Below are positions 1 through 12,755 of a stretch of DNA of 64,000 bases, piece after piece. Both the position numbers and the translations under genes were made by a program. The notes below the pieces were generated by a model. The model did not search any database. It was not told where the DNA came from and saw nothing but the letters and a program-made list of their open reading frames with translations. Source of the stretch: Sisyra terminalis (lineage: Eukaryota > Arthropoda > Insecta > Neuroptera > Sisyridae); NCBI GenBank assembly GCA_958496175.1, contig OY292275.1:16430001-16494000 (forward strand), in the 5' to 3' direction. Positions within the stretch are counted from its first letter, which is position 1. Every line of letters begins with the position of its first letter.

Positions 1-3000
1 AATTTAAAATAAGGATATTATAAATATAACGTTGATAATAATCTAGAGTTATGGTTTATTGGTTAAAGATTACATTTTATTGTATTTAATTGGCTTGAGA
101 ATTAACATAAGTAATCCCCATCGCGTTCAAATAAGTACATTTACGTTTAGATGAAATATTTTATTTGTACTTAATTCTCCACCTAGAACATATTTTAGAA
201 AATTTAATATCAACCCGTTTCATGATTCCACGGAAAAAATTAATGAAAAAAAAAAACGTCCAACTTACATTATATATTCTCGTTTTTATCTCAACTTAAT
301 TCAGACATTAAGAAACTATAAAAACTTTCATTGCAGAATGGTAGAAGTAATTAAAATTGATTTATATGATCAACATTGATCAAATTATTGACGTATTTGG
401 TTCGGCTTATCTAGAACGATATTTTCATTTTATAATTTTAGAAAAAAGCTGTTGCAAAAATTCCGGTCGTAAATTAACCAAAACTAAAAAAAAAGAAACA
501 TTTATAAGCTAGTTTATTATTCAAAATGTATGCAAATTAATTTTGTACAGTTTGAAGATAAGGGCTTAAACATTAATAAAAATTAATTTTGCTTTTAGAA
601 AGACTTCATTTTCATTGCATAAATTTCAGAATGATCTAAATTATCAGCTTGATTATTAATGTTAACAACAATCTATTCATTTAATTTATATTCACTTTGT
701 TTTTTCCATAATACGTTGAATGAATTAAGAAGTGAGGCTAGTAAATAAATTCAGAATTTAATGGCTGATTAGTTTAAAATTCTTTGAATTTTGATTTTCG
801 AATTAAACATGGAAAAATAATTAAACTTAAGCTGGGAAAATTAACAAGAAAAATATTAAAGAAATAATACTGTATTTCATATTAATGGCATATTTTGAAA
901 TGTAATTTCTAATATTTAATATTACTTTAATACTACGAATTAATTTATAAGTATTCGAGATCGATGCTTTGAAATTTTCTGAATTAAAAATGCAAAAACA
1001 TGAAAGAACAAAATGTATTCGTTACTACAGTAATTAGTGGAAACTGATTATAATTCTAAAGTTTTCTAGAAAATAATTCATTTCATAAGTTAAAATTTTG
1101 ATAGAAATTTTCTTACACTAGCAAAGGACCAGCAGAAGAAATTACAATAAATAACGAAAGGTCAAAGCTCAATTTGTGATTGATTTTCTTTGTTTTCATT
1201 TAATTCTTTTTGGATTTTTTTTTTTAAAAATTTAAAGATTATAAAATATAAAAAAAATAGTTTTCTTTTTGTACATCAATACACATTTGTTTTGTATTAT
1301 GGAAACAATAGAACATTCATAGATGAAACAATTAGTATACAGATAAAATAGTATCAGTTTACAGTATAAACCAATATACAGAAATGGTGTGTGATTGGCT
1401 ACTGCGTTAAGATATATCCACAACAATTTATATATTAAAAAATGGCTATATAACTAAAACAAAACGATAATTCAGTTATAAGGATTAGAAAAATCAATTA
1501 TTAATTGTTTTTTTTTTGCATTCGGAAATTGTTTTTTTTTTTTTTTGAAACCATAAAGTGAAATTGGGCTTAATTCCAAATTCTAAAGATTTTTTATAAT
1601 TTCTTTACATTAATAAATTAATTCAATAACTACACAAACATCACAAAATCTCTATTAACACTTGTTGAAAAAAATTACCATTATAAAGAAAAAAGCATCC
1701 CTGAAAGTGTAAATGCAGCTATTCACATAAAATATAGTTTTAAATATAGTTAAATATAGTTTTATTATAAAACGATACCCACTGTGTCTTAGATCCATTT
1801 TTTAAGATTTTCAAATGTAAATATAATTATCTTTTTTTAATTTTTAAGCCAAATATTTTGGATGTAACTTTTTAAATTTTTATTTATCGTTGCTTTATAA
1901 CTACTAAGGTCTATAGCGGCTTAAGGGTTAATGCAAATCTGCAAACGAGAAATATTGAAAATTGGTTCGAGGATGAGAATCCCAAATAATTTATAGTACT
2001 TTTAAGAGCATCAAAATAATTTTTTCCCATGGTTTTCTATGGTAAAAAATTGGAAAAAAATGGTAAAAGTTGTGTAAATTATTACTATTTCTATGGTAAC
2101 CCCTCGATAATTTGTTTGTATATTGGTTTTAATACGCGTACAGATGTGTACTGTGACGTCAGTAAAGATCCATAAGCATACTTATTGTTTTCGGACTCTC
2201 ATTTGCTCATTAAAATTAAAACTTTCTTTTTTCTGCCAAAATACAAGTTTCTGTGACTAAGAATTGTTTTTTCCTAATATTTGAAATGTTCATTATTGAT
2301 CACAAAAGTTAAAAAAAATATGCAAATAAAATTTTGTACAAAATTTGCAGAACTTATTCATGATTTATTTAAAATAATATTATTAAAAAATGATCAATGT
2401 GAACAACAAACATTATGTGTATTTCTTTGATCTAACGTCAAAAACTATATGACTATTGTGAAAAATGTAAAAAAAACATAGGTAATTAATTTACCAGGAG
2501 TTGTATGATATAAATAATTGTTATTTTTTTTTTTTGTAAAATTCTATTTCTATGAACTGAATATGGATCACAAGATATCATAAAAAATATTAATAATATT
2601 TTAATATTTAAAATTATATTTTAATAAAATAATAATATTGTTATTAAAATTTCAAACTAGACTGATTTTTTTTTGTTTCTAGAATACGAAACAATATTTG
2701 ATTAGTATATTAATACAATGTAGAAATTAAAATGTATAAGTCAAAGTTAGATACTTACAAACATTAACTTTTAATTTGTATAAACTTAATTTTTCTGTTT
2801 CTTTTGTGCGGGCAAATATTTTACGTTTTAATTGAAATTAAAGTAAAATAATCCATTTTAACAAATATTCACGCAATTACGAATGCAATAAGTTCAAATT
2901 AAAACTGTTGATAATCTTAAAAAGTTATTGCCTTAATGCGTTTAATTCTATTAAATCTAAAAAATTGAATTTCAGCCTCCGACTGTTCTAGCCAACGAAC

Positions 3001-3980
3001 GTAATTACTGAATGAAATTAACGAAAACGTTAGGCCATTGAAGATACTTGAAATTCACCCCTTTACGTTCATTTTGGTGATAAAGAACTGAGCTCATTTA
3101 AGAAAAGATATAGGGACAAGAGTATTTCGACCGACAACACAACATAGTGTTAATCAGTATAAAAGGATAACTTGAGAATTCAACTTGTTCTTTCCTAGCA
3201 TTGTAAGAATGTAGAGGAATATATGTGAGTGTATCGAAGGATTTATTCCCTACATCTGCTAAATTAAACATAAAAATAAATAAAATTAGTTGGTGTCCTT
3301 TTTAGCCAATCCTTTACGAATCCAAGCCGTTTTTCTCCAGTGACACGTTTATGTATGGTTTACGTTAACTGTGATACACACTTCTTTCCAAAAATCAGAT
3401 TTTTTGCTAAAATCAATTAGTTAAGTAAAGCTTTGATGTTGTGAAGGGGTAGTTGAAGAGGTTGCATACTTATGTTCGACAGTTAACGGGAAGAAGAGGC
3501 TGTTCGCGGGTTTCTGTTCAATATCACACAGTACGACATTAAAAACGTCTAGTCTCATTACCGTGTCAAACAATTATCTGTATTAGCGCAGCTCTTGCAT
3601 GCAACATTATAAAGCAGTTCACAATGTTCAATTTTCTCCGACAACTATTACAAGTTGAACCTTTCCCGTCACCATTTTCTCAAACCACCGAAATATCGGC
3701 AAGGCGTTAATAATTTATCTCTCAACACATACCTTATCATAATTTCCATGAAATCGCAATAAAAAAAGGAATAGGAAAAAAACACATTTATAATGTGCAT
3801 AAAATCTTGATGAAAGTGAAACCTTTTGGAGGATATTTTACCATATTATGGTAAATGTAAATTTCAAAATGAACCAAATGTTTGAGGAGGAATTTCAAAG
3901 AAAAACGGAAAAATTATGAAACTAGTACATTCCCGAAAATAGTTTTGGAGAAAATAAGGATAGTAAATTTCAAAATACCG
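1..3980. other. AT-rich non-coding DNA
   Basis: No coding region, RNA gene or clear transposon is seen here. Open frames are short and of low complexity. There are poly-A/T runs, a short direct repeat of AAATATAGTT near 1728-1768, and one isolated TGACGTCA (CRE-type palindrome) at 2154-2161 with no gene start near it. Confidence 0.6.
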
Positions 3981-3992
3981 TATAAAAATCTT

Positions 3993-4169
3993 TCATGCTT
4001 GCTTTTCTCCAGCGTTACGTCCAAAACGAGGTCTTACAAATCGAGGAATTTTCTTCTTAACAATGTCCTTCTTGATACCAAATTCTTCTTTTTCCTTTTT
4101 TGTTTGGATACTTGCAGATTTTTTTTGACATTCAACATTCACTTCGTTTGTTTCCAGAGTAAAAAACAT
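3993..4169 (-). pseudogene. Unidentified Lys/Arg-rich coding-looking remnant
   Basis: An ATG-to-TGA frame of 58 codons lies on the minus strand. It is rich in Lys, Glu and Arg, with a coding-like block KKIPRFVRPRFGRNAGEK near its end. Upstream on the same strand, in other frames, there are further coding-looking pieces: EYKRKLRLASFLIINN at about 4190-4250 and QFNLEILRSQFTVFKKLQRK at about 4495-4570. Together they look like pieces of one decayed protein broken by frameshifts and stops. I do not recognise the family. The longer plus-strand frame over the same bases (3882-4337) is very rich in Phe, Leu and Ser and looks like the antisense shadow. It could equally be chance in AT-rich DNA. Confidence 0.25.
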
Positions 4170-4736
4170 TCAGCTAGTTGCCCTTTTCACATCAAGTTGT
4201 TGATGATTAGGAAGCTGGCAAGTCTTAATTTCCTTTTATATTCGTTAATTTTCTTCGAATTTCCTTGGCTTTCAATTAACTACGACATTTGTTTGAGCAT
4301 ATCTGTAAATAATTTATTTTTTGATTCCGATCTATAAAGTAGAATACGACACATATTTGTTAGGAAAAAAATGTTTTAATGGTATGAATTTAAAATCAAT
4401 TTAATATCTTTTAGAATCTCAAAGCTAAAAATACGGCTTTTATTCCCTTTTTCCAAAGATTTGTGCAGGAATCTAAAGGCAAAAGTTTTGTTAGTTTTAG
4501 TTTACGTTGAAGCTTCTTAAAAACTGTAAATTGCGACCTCAAAATCTCAAGATTAAATTGACGCATTTGAAGAGTGGTTGCATCGCTAAATCCTGAAAAT
4601 AGCTTGGATGACCACATGCGAAATGAAGAAGCACTAATTAAACTAAATACCAAAAAAACTCTTATGATTTTTGTATAGAAGTGCAAGTTACTGTAATTCG
4701 GTCATGTGATGTGTAATAAAAAATACCATCTACTCC

Positions 4737-5031
4737 AGCTCATTATTCAGGGTTGGAATGAAGGAAGAAAAGCTCTGGAAAGAAGGAGGCTGGATCCTGG
4801 CTAGCCAACGCCGGTGGTTCGGTAAACGTACGAGAGGGCTCTTCAGCGCTGCAATATCTAAAAATTAAATAACTTTGATGCTAAACAATCTTCAACGTTG
4901 AAAAGACATCAGAAGAAAGAAAATATACCGCGGGAAAACTGTTTTAACTAGTGCAGAACCGTGAAAAACTCACCAACAAAATCGCCAAGGTTAGGAGGAC
5001 CTACTGAAGAGTCTCTGAAGAAGAAGAAGAA
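4737..5031 (+). pseudogene. Decayed RTE-like LINE 3' end
   Basis: Frames across this stretch give pieces of the C-terminal tail of RTE-like non-LTR reverse transcriptases: a Gly/Arg-rich part, then SWLANLRRW-like and LFSAAISKI-like residues in shifted frames, then a (GAA)n tail at about 5019-5032. Stops and frameshifts interrupt it throughout. The same kind of AAG/GAA-repeat tail closes the related fragment at 10.9-11.4 kb. Assignment to the RTE group is from recalled family motifs; a related LINE clade is possible. Confidence 0.5.
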
Positions 5032-5032
5032 T

Positions 5033-7280
5033 ACATTTTGCAAAATGAAATTTTGAGCAAATTCAATTTTATCTGAATAAAGCTAATTTTATTCCATGTT
5101 TTGGGATTGTACTTTAAAAGCTCGAACTTTATCTAAACACCTCGTTTGATATGGTTTAATTCTTCTAGTTAAACCATAACTCAATCGTAACACAAGTAAG
5201 CTCTTCTGGTTTACTTGAGTTACGAAATTTGAGTAAATGTAGCTCGTATGATTTTAATGATCTTTCTCCAATGACTTCATTTCAATTTAAAAAAAAATCA
5301 AATTTTCATTTTGTTTCGTATACTTGCATTTGAAGGATTACTTAATTGGATTGACCATTATATTTATTTTATAGAGAAGCTTAATGCTCTATTGAAAAAA
5401 GCTTACCTGATCAAAAGCTGGACTTTATCTGCACCATACAATTAAGTTTATTTCAAAACTTATAATGTAAAAATTAAAATTAAATCTTTGTATAGAATTA
5501 TTAAGAAAAATGCATGCTTAGTTCGAACTTTTTGTGTAAAGCAGGTTGTAAGGATAAGAGCAAGGACAAAAACTAGCTAAATTAAAAAATAATTCATAAA
5601 ACCTTAGCAATAATCATGTTAATATTGGTAAATATTGTATTATTTAAAGAATTTAGAGGCCCAACATAATACAAATTAATAACTTAAACAAGGGAGTCTA
5701 ACATGCTTTTGTAGAGGGCCAAGTTTAAGATTTTTATTTCCGTAGCGGGTTAAAGGAAATGTCTCGTAGTAATACAATAGCAACAACTATACATAGATAA
5801 ACATTTTAAAAATTTGGCGCACTAGATGAAGAGCTTTCGCGTGCCGTACGTTAGACAGGCCTGACTTAGACGATGAATAAGAACAGAAATTTTGAAAAAC
5901 AATAATGGATGATTGCATCATGATTGTTGTGAAACTTGAAGTAAATGTTCTTAACATTAGTATTAAAGTAATAAATTAAAATATAAATAAAGTAAGTATT
6001 AAATAAGTATTAATAATATATTTAATTAATAAGTATTGCTTTTCAAATGATATAAAAGGATTATAGTTGAAAAATAGTTTCAAATCAATGCAAATGCATA
6101 TTTTGAATGCAGCTAAAACGTTGCATGTTCCATTTCCATTTAATTCAGATTTCGTTGTATACAATAAAAACAATTCTATAACTTATAATTTTATGAAACT
6201 AATGAGTTCGCAGTTTGGAACTTTGAATGATTTACGATGCAACGCATAAAGAACTAGCAAATCTGTAACACGAAACATTCGGACAAGTTTTACGCCGAAT
6301 AAAACGTTCGTGGATTTGCTTAATATTTTATAGCTCGACACTAATTGATTGATTACCAATCAAAAATGCTGTTGGACTGCGAAGGAAATATATAGATTAA
6401 TGTGTTTTTGCTAGAATTTAGGTGTGGCGGAATTCACTAAATAATCCATTAATTGGTTTGCATGTTGTTTCTCATCTTAGCGTTCTCTCAATTTCAACAT
6501 TCGAAAGTTTGATGTAGTGTTTGCATTATGATCTATTCCGACAAGAACGAGTGTTTGTCTTAATAATGGTATTTTTCATTTTTACTTCAGTTATCTAGTT
6601 TTATCCTAAAACGAAATTTTGTTATGAGTTTTCGAATAAAATATTCAATCAATCTATATTATAAATGAGTTTTCTATTTAAATAGCATTGCCAACGACCG
6701 GTATATGTATGGGTCGGTGGTAGGTTTTATCGACACTTAAATTTCAGATTACCTTTATATTAAAAACTCATCTACCGTCCATGATTTGTTGAAATAGCTT
6801 CGGCATAAATCAATCGCTGTGTACAACGAAACGTCACGTAGTCGTTGCAGCCTGCGGAAGACGAAGAACTTTGAAGTCTTGAGAACAAATGGAGATTGGG
6901 GGCTGGAGTAACATTTTTTTAAGTGTGTGACTGAAAATATTTCATTTCCTTGCTTTGATAGCTGTCTACATGAAATATTAATTGTTTTATACCAACTCTA
7001 TCATTCATTTCTATTAAAAATTTTAATTGATTTAATTCTTACGTATTGAAATAACGAAAAAATGATACATAACATACCAATTTAAAAAAGTAAACTTGCA
7101 TTTTTATCGCCAACTTATAGACTTATGTGTAAACGCTTTATTTGGTAATTGTAATTTCTAATTTTCATTGTATTTTTACACATCTAATACTTTGTAAGAA
7201 TGAAATTTATTTATTTTAACTTTTATATTTTTATTTTAATTATTTATTTTAACTTATATTGAATATTTCTCATGTAGAAT
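5033..7280. other. AT-rich non-coding DNA
   Basis: No gene or mobile element could be supported. The short open frames at 5976-6249 overlap on both strands and show no motif. Confidence 0.5.
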
Positions 7281-7281
7281 C

Positions 7282-7605
7282 CTGATGAAGATAGCCATAC
7301 CTGTCGAAACGTCCAAGGACGAATTTAGGGGGGGACGGGGGCACGTGCCCCCTCAGGGTGTTTTTGTGTACTGTGAGGATTCCATAACAGTACATACTTA
7401 GAAGCAAATAAAATTATTACAGTTGTGAAAATATATGATTAAAACAACAGAAAGAGTATTAGTGAAACTCTAGTCTATTTCTGGCTAGAACTGCGATTTT
7501 TTTTCGTGATTCCTTTCATGCACTTGCAATTGAAATATTATATTGTGCCTCCCCCAGAAAAAAATCCTAAATCCGCCCATGGAAACTTCGGCAACAAAAT
7601 AAAAG
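7282..7605 (+). other. Hammerhead-like motif, interrupted copy
   Basis: CCTGATGA (7281-7288) is followed after one base by a 5-bp stem, GATAG/CTGTC with loop CCATAC, and then GAAAC. This is the box-stem-GAAA order of a hammerhead ribozyme core, except for one extra base between the first box and the stem. The motif is then broken by the hAT-like MITE at 7314-7581. Beyond the MITE, a second copy of the duplicated target (gaaacttc) leads into ggcaacaaaataaaag. Without the insertion the site would read GAAAC-TTCG-GCAACAAAA, a one-pair stem III with a UUCG-like loop, but it lacks the U expected at the cleavage triplet, so this copy is probably inactive. Confidence 0.45.
7306..7589. mobile_element. 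hAT-like MITE with 8-bp target duplication
   Basis: The element itself is 7314-7581 (268 bp). Its ends match as inverted repeats: CAAGGACGAATTTAGG on the left and, reverse-complemented, CATGGGCGGATTTAGG on the right. Next to the left end is gaaacgtc (7306-7313) and next to the right end gaaacttc (7582-7589), an 8-bp target duplication with one difference. CA..TG termini with an 8-bp duplication are typical of hAT elements. The interior has G-rich and C-rich subterminal tracts (gggggcacgtgccccc near 7337) and no coding capacity. Confidence 0.75.
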
Positions 7606-7639
7606 TTTAACACATGAATTGCTGTCCATATTGCCCATT

Positions 7640-8013
7640 AATGACATAATATTAACAATGAACGTAAACATCGACGATTTTTTTTTCTTGCAATACTTGG
7701 CTTTCCAACTATTTTCTCCTGGACAATGTTCGGGAGCATTTAAAATTCCTTTTCTTTTATTATCTATACCAGATATTGTACCTTTCTTATTTTTAACTTC
7801 TTGGACTAACTTTGGAGTCTTGCTTTTGACTCTTTTCTTTTCTTTCTTTCGGTGTTGTTATATTTTATTTACAAAGTTTAATTGCTTTCCTTTACTCTTC
7901 TTAAGTTTTAAATCAGTTTTCTTTGTATCATATCATTCTATTTACCCTTTTCCTGCTCCAAAAATTATATTTTTGTCAAAATTAAATGCAACAGTTATTC
8001 TATCTAGTGTTTG
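7640..8013 (-). pseudogene. Unidentified Lys-rich protein remnant
   Basis: On the minus strand a frame runs without a stop from 7857 to about 7590. It encodes a Lys-rich protein that includes NKKGTISGIDNKRKGILNAP, followed by EHCPGENSWKAKYCKKKK. Just upstream on the same strand, beyond one TAA and a frameshift, come KLKKSKGKQLNFVNK and, at 8013-7945, TLDRITVAFNFDKNIIFGAG. These pieces read like one basic protein broken by a few lesions, and are more protein-like than the Phe-rich plus-strand frame 7619-8017, which I take as their shadow. I do not recognise the family. The 3' end runs into the MITE-interrupted motif at 7.6 kb. Confidence 0.35.
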
Positions 8014-10860
8014 TTAATATTAGCAGGATTATGTTTTATGAAAACCTTAAAGATTATATGGCAATTTAACATGACACCACCAACCTACCAAAAGCTTAAA
8101 ATATAATATACCATTATTTTATTTAGTTCAATAATCAAAGATATACAAAAATTATACAATATATGGATACAATATTCATAAATTTTCCTAATTTTAGCAT
8201 TGCACCTTTAAATGGGTAGAACATAACATATTTTGTACTAATATTGGATTTACATCTCAACGAAAATTATTTAACATAAATACCTGAGAGGAAAAAAATA
8301 TTTAAATACATTTCTTCTTATTTATAAAATAATTTCTATTTTCGTTTAATAAGAGTTTTTCTTCATTTAATTTTAACCCAACGTTCATTGTTGCAATGAA
8401 GTACAAATTTTAATTTTAATGAAGTTTATTAATAATTACAAAATATTTGATTAGTTATTATCAAAAACAATACTTTGAATACCTAAAATACCATTTTTCC
8501 TGCAAACTATTATATGTTTAGCTTTAAAAATTTCATCCCTTTGCATTTGATGCTTAGGGCTAAAAAGTCCATTTCACCCTATGATATAGGTAGCTTAGTT
8601 ACTACAACAAAAATTTTAATTACAAATGTTATCATAAACAAGTACTCTTCAAACCGGAATTAATTGATAAACGTTGGATAAAATCGAACAATTTTAGACA
8701 AAACATCAAAGTATTATTTATAAGTACCTACATGGTTTTATAACAGTGATTTATACAATGAACTCCAATCATTTCCAAGAACTCTTCCCATATTCATACC
8801 AATATTAATTAAACAAAAATTGTAATTTAATTATATTTTTTTTTAGTTTGTAATTTATAGTCTTTTATCAAGGTTCAAGTTTCTTTATACGAGTAAAACG
8901 TTCCCTTTACGCACGCCATCTTCTTTATTCAGACCCACCTACCTATCAATCAATTTCGAAAGATGAATTAGGGATAGCAAATAAAATCGAGCAAAGCAGT
9001 GATGGTATATATATATGAATGTAAAAGTTGAATATCAAGTATATTCACAAGGCCCTTGTATTTAAATGGTACGCATATACCTAAGAGTAAAAAATATTTA
9101 TTAAGTTTGGAAAATTATGAGAAAAGTACAAATGATATTGAGAAAAAAATATCTTAATTTAAATTTTCAAGTAGTTGTCACGTGAAGAAAGGTACCAAAG
9201 CTAGATTTAAAACTATTATTCTTTCACACAAAGATGAATAGAATTAATTTGCATATCCCTAGAATTGATTTCTCTTATTCATATTTGAAAAATACAAAAT
9301 ATTGATAGAAAAAATATACTAAACTCTAAACAGGAATTTCATTCGACACATAAATAATATTAAGTCTTATTTATGTAATTTTTCTTCTCTTCGTCGCTTA
9401 TAAAAATTATTTATCAATATCGATTAAGAATTTTTATTAATAGCAATATTTTGAAATTCAAGCAACGATCGTTTTTAGAAAAATATTTTTGTGGGATCTC
9501 AAACACGTTTAATTAAAACACAAATTAATTGAAATCAAATTTTTTCGCTTGGTACATAAATCAGCACTTGGGCAATAAAAAATTTTCACCATAAATAACC
9601 GACCACATTTACAATAACTCTTTGAAATTGTTATAGCGTTTTTGATGTTACTCTATGTACGTATGAATAAATTAGCAATATAATTTTGTAATTCAAATGT
9701 AAAAAGAAGTATTTACATATCATAGTGCTCACAAGCACAATGGCTTTGCTAAAGTTTTCTGTTCAATAAAACAAATAAACGAGTCGTAATATATTTTTCC
9801 ATGATTTTTTTATCGATTTATTTATGTAATTTGCATAAAAAAATTTTAATTTTTTGTCATAATTTGAAGGAAGTTGGAAGTAATTTATGAAAGGAATAGG
9901 TTTCATTAAGTTATTCTTGCGAGGCTTGCAAAGAAGTTGAAAGCTGTTTATGGGGAGGAAAAAAATTCTTTTAAGAACTTTTTGTTATACTACTGAATCC
10001 GCTCCCAATATTCAAAATGAATCCATAAATAATGTCCATTATGTATCATACATGAATTCTTACAACATGGCATATCTTACAACCATTACCAGTGTGCAAT
10101 GCATTCACTCTGCTTAAATTATGACTGCGAATACATAAATAACAATGATATAAAGCGAAGTATGTACAATGTACATACTGCAATGTGCGGGACGATTCTA
10201 CCTATATTTACATTCGTAGTAATACAATATATAGAATATTATACACCTCACAGATTATTTACAGTATTGCGAACTCAAAATATCGTTAATGTTCTGTCAT
10301 TACGGACCGAATATCATTTATTCGCCATAATTCAAGCAGAGAAAAAAAATCAAAACCAGGACAATATGAGTCCGCTGTATACGCTCATGTGCATAAATTT
10401 ACACAGGTTTGGGAAAAAATCATTTTCCAACAATTATGGTTTTGATTTATTGAAGTTGAATCGATTTCGAAGAAAGTAAATAGCTAGGAGAGTGGGTGGG
10501 AAAATTGATGAGATTTTTTCGCGTGAAAATACATCCTTTTTATTTTTTTGTAACATATATTTTTACATATGTACTATCTCGTTACTAGCTTTATTGGAAA
10601 TATAACATGTAACAGATGTTCAATATATGAAACTTGAAAAATATTGATAATAACTTTATTTATTTCCTCGCGAAATGTTAAACAAGATGTATTTGAAGTC
10701 GATTTTTTTTGTGGTGTTATCAGATCTTATGATAGTTAATGTATCAATTTTGCTATACTGGAATTTATTACTAAAACTTTTTAATTTGCAAAATTTACAT
10801 AATTAAAATATTAAAATATTTTTCAATAACTAATATTTACTGTTTTTCAATGTTAACAGA
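8014..10860. other. AT-rich non-coding DNA
   Basis: No supported gene or element. The 126-codon frame at 10099-10479 starts with ATG but has no recognisable motif and a composition expected of AT-rich non-coding DNA. Confidence 0.5.
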
Positions 10861-10872
10861 TTAAAATCACAT

Positions 10873-11371
10873 ATGGTAACGTTTGTTAGCAGTTATTGCA
10901 AAAAAAATATTTTTTTTGATGAATCAATTAAACTTAAGCAGTTGTCATCGTTTAAGAATATGCAAGAAGTGTTAACCAACAGAACTTTAAAAATTCTTTT
11001 CAAAGTATGCGTATTACGTCGCTATTTCTTCAGTGTATTATTCTATAGAATGGAAGCATGGGTCCTCACTGAAACAATGTGCAAGAAAATTGAGACTTTC
11101 GAAATGTGGGCTAATCAAAGAATGTTGAGGATATCGAAGATGGACAGGATGACGAATGAAATAATTTTTTAGTAACTTTTTAATATAGGTTCCCCGATAT
11201 ACTTAACTAGAGAAAATTAGAGGGAAAGCGAGAACTTGGTTACCGAAGAATATCTTGGTTCAAGGATCTTCACCAGTGATATGGAATAAACCCAACGAAA
11301 AAGTTTAAGTTCACTGCTAACAATATGAAGATCATTGCAGGACACGACACTTAAAGAAGAAGAAGAAGAAG
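10873..11371 (+). pseudogene. RTE-like LINE reverse transcriptase C-terminal fragment
   Basis: The frame 10873-11172 carries the hallmark after the reverse-transcriptase core of RTE-like non-LTR elements: FSVLFYRMEAWVLTETMCKK, then FEMWANQRMLRISKMDRMTN. A stop follows, and after a frameshift the next conserved part (GYRRISWFKDLHQWYG) appears at about 11238-11285. The element ends in an AAG-repeat tail at 11352-11371. It is therefore a 5'-truncated insertion retaining only the 3' end, with at least one stop and one frameshift. Clade assignment rests on recalled motifs. Confidence 0.7.
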
Positions 11372-11907
11372 AAAATTGTTAGCAATTATAATATTTTATA
11401 TCTTATAGCGTCAATGATTTCCAAAAATGAAACATAATTTGAGTGTGGCTCCCATACGAAGTCGCCGTCGATGGAAAAAATGCCGTAAATCGGCCGATGT
11501 CCATCTGCCAGCGATCGGCCAAGTATTGGCTATTAGTAATGGGCCAATTCTGGTTGATTACTGGCATTTATAATCAATAAAATATTTTTTCAAAAGTTTT
11601 TTTTTTTTATTTATATTTTTTTTAATTATTATTTTGTATTTTTCGAACGAAAAAAAATTTCACTACTATTCTTTCAGTTAAATTGCCCATTAAAAATATT
11701 TAATGCAGAAAGAATTTCTTTTGACTGATTATCGGCTGATCAACGGCCGTGCTCCAGCCGATAATGCAATCTATAATTCGTTGCACAGGCGCAGTATAAT
11801 GTAAATCAACTGTTTTTCAGTCGTTTGTTACCTTTATCATTGTAGGTTGCTGACAATATTATTATCAAGATTAATTAAATACAGCATTTAATTTAAATAG
11901 TTTTTAA

Positions 11908-12273
11908 TTTAAAAAAAATAGTTGCCAACAACAAAGTAAAAACTCTGAAATTGAAAATGTAGAAAAGGAGGATGTGACAAATGTTTACAATGATGCCGGT
12001 GACACTGATATAACCTCTCAAATCGACGATAATATTTATGAGAGTCCTATAAATAGTGATATTAGTATAAATAGTGACTGTGAAAATCTCAACGGTGTAG
12101 AAATTGATACGGATTCTAATATTGATTTCCAAGAAAAATTACGAAACTGGGCTGTGAAAAATATAAACAGTCTTCAATTAAATGTTATTTCGGAGTTATT
12201 ATTAATATTGAGAGATGGACATCCAACGTTGCCCAAAACAGCACAAGCTTTACTAGAAACTAAATCTAACTAA
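11908..12273 (+). CDS. Transposon-encoded N-terminal fragment (unnamed family)
   Basis: An open frame inside the 11.4-12.9 kb element. Residues in the second half, FQEKLRNWAVKNINSLQLNV followed by ISELLLILRDGHPTLPKTAQ and ALLETKSN, match a pattern I recall from the N-terminal region of insect transposon proteins (LR.WA....I.......LL.IL....P.LPK.A..LL.T). The first half is acidic, Asn/Asp/Ser-rich. The frame is open upstream to 11908 without an ATG at its head, so the first exon is missing or the piece is a splice-dependent exon. The reading frame is intact, but no catalytic domain follows it, so function is doubtful. Confidence 0.5.
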   Translation, partial: FKKNSCQQQSKNSEIENVEKEDVTNVYNDAGDTDITSQIDDNIYESPINSDISINSDCENLNGVEIDTDSNIDFQEKLRNWAVKNINSLQLNVISELLLILRDGHPTLPKTAQALLETKSN

Positions 12274-12619
12274 CTAATCTAACTGTTTTTGCCCATTCTA
12301 TATTTTTCCCATTTATTAATCCCTTCTAATGCTTGTTAAGTCTTCTTCTAGTGAATAGGATAACTTTAGTTTTGTTATAATTGGTCTTTATTTTCCATTT
12401 TTTAAAAAAAATCATTATTCTTTTTAAGGGACTATTTTGTTGGCCACTGTATCAGCTCTTCAGGAGGATGCAAAAATTACTGTATCATCAGCATATAGGG
12501 AAAGGAAAGTTTCGGGTGTCCACGAGATATAATTTATCAATCTAATATTATAAAGAGGAAAGATTTGATTGTTTGCTTATATTTTAAATAGTACGTGGCC
12601 CATTGCTAAGCCCAATAAC

Positions 12620-12755
12620 CGGCCGATGGTCAACTGCCATCAATCGGCCGATGATCAACTGCCATCAATCGGCCGATGATTTGAATAATACGTGGCCCAT
12701 TACTGGGCTCATTAATCGGCCGATAATCAACTGCCATTAATGGGCCGTTGTTATC
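12620..12755. repeat. 25-bp subterminal repeats (CGGCCGATGATCAACTGCC)
   Basis: Two adjacent copies of a 25-bp unit starting CGGCCGATGRTCAACTGCC lie at 12620-12669. A third copy starts the same way and diverges into a spacer ending cattaat, after which a fourth copy follows (CGGCCGATAATCAACTGCC). The array is part of the right subterminal region of the transposon. Arrays like this often bind the transposase; that role is inferred. Confidence 0.7.

Noticed and set aside
3882..4337. 151-codon plus-strand frame
   Set aside because: Composition typical of the antisense of a Lys-rich frame; no motif and a non-ATG start.
7619..8017. 132-codon plus-strand frame
   Set aside because: Phe/Leu/Ser-rich, non-ATG start; the opposite strand carries a more protein-like Lys-rich sequence, so this is its antisense shadow.
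10099..10479. 126-codon ATG frame
   Set aside because: No domain, no splice or promoter context; such lengths occur by chance in this much AT-rich sequence.
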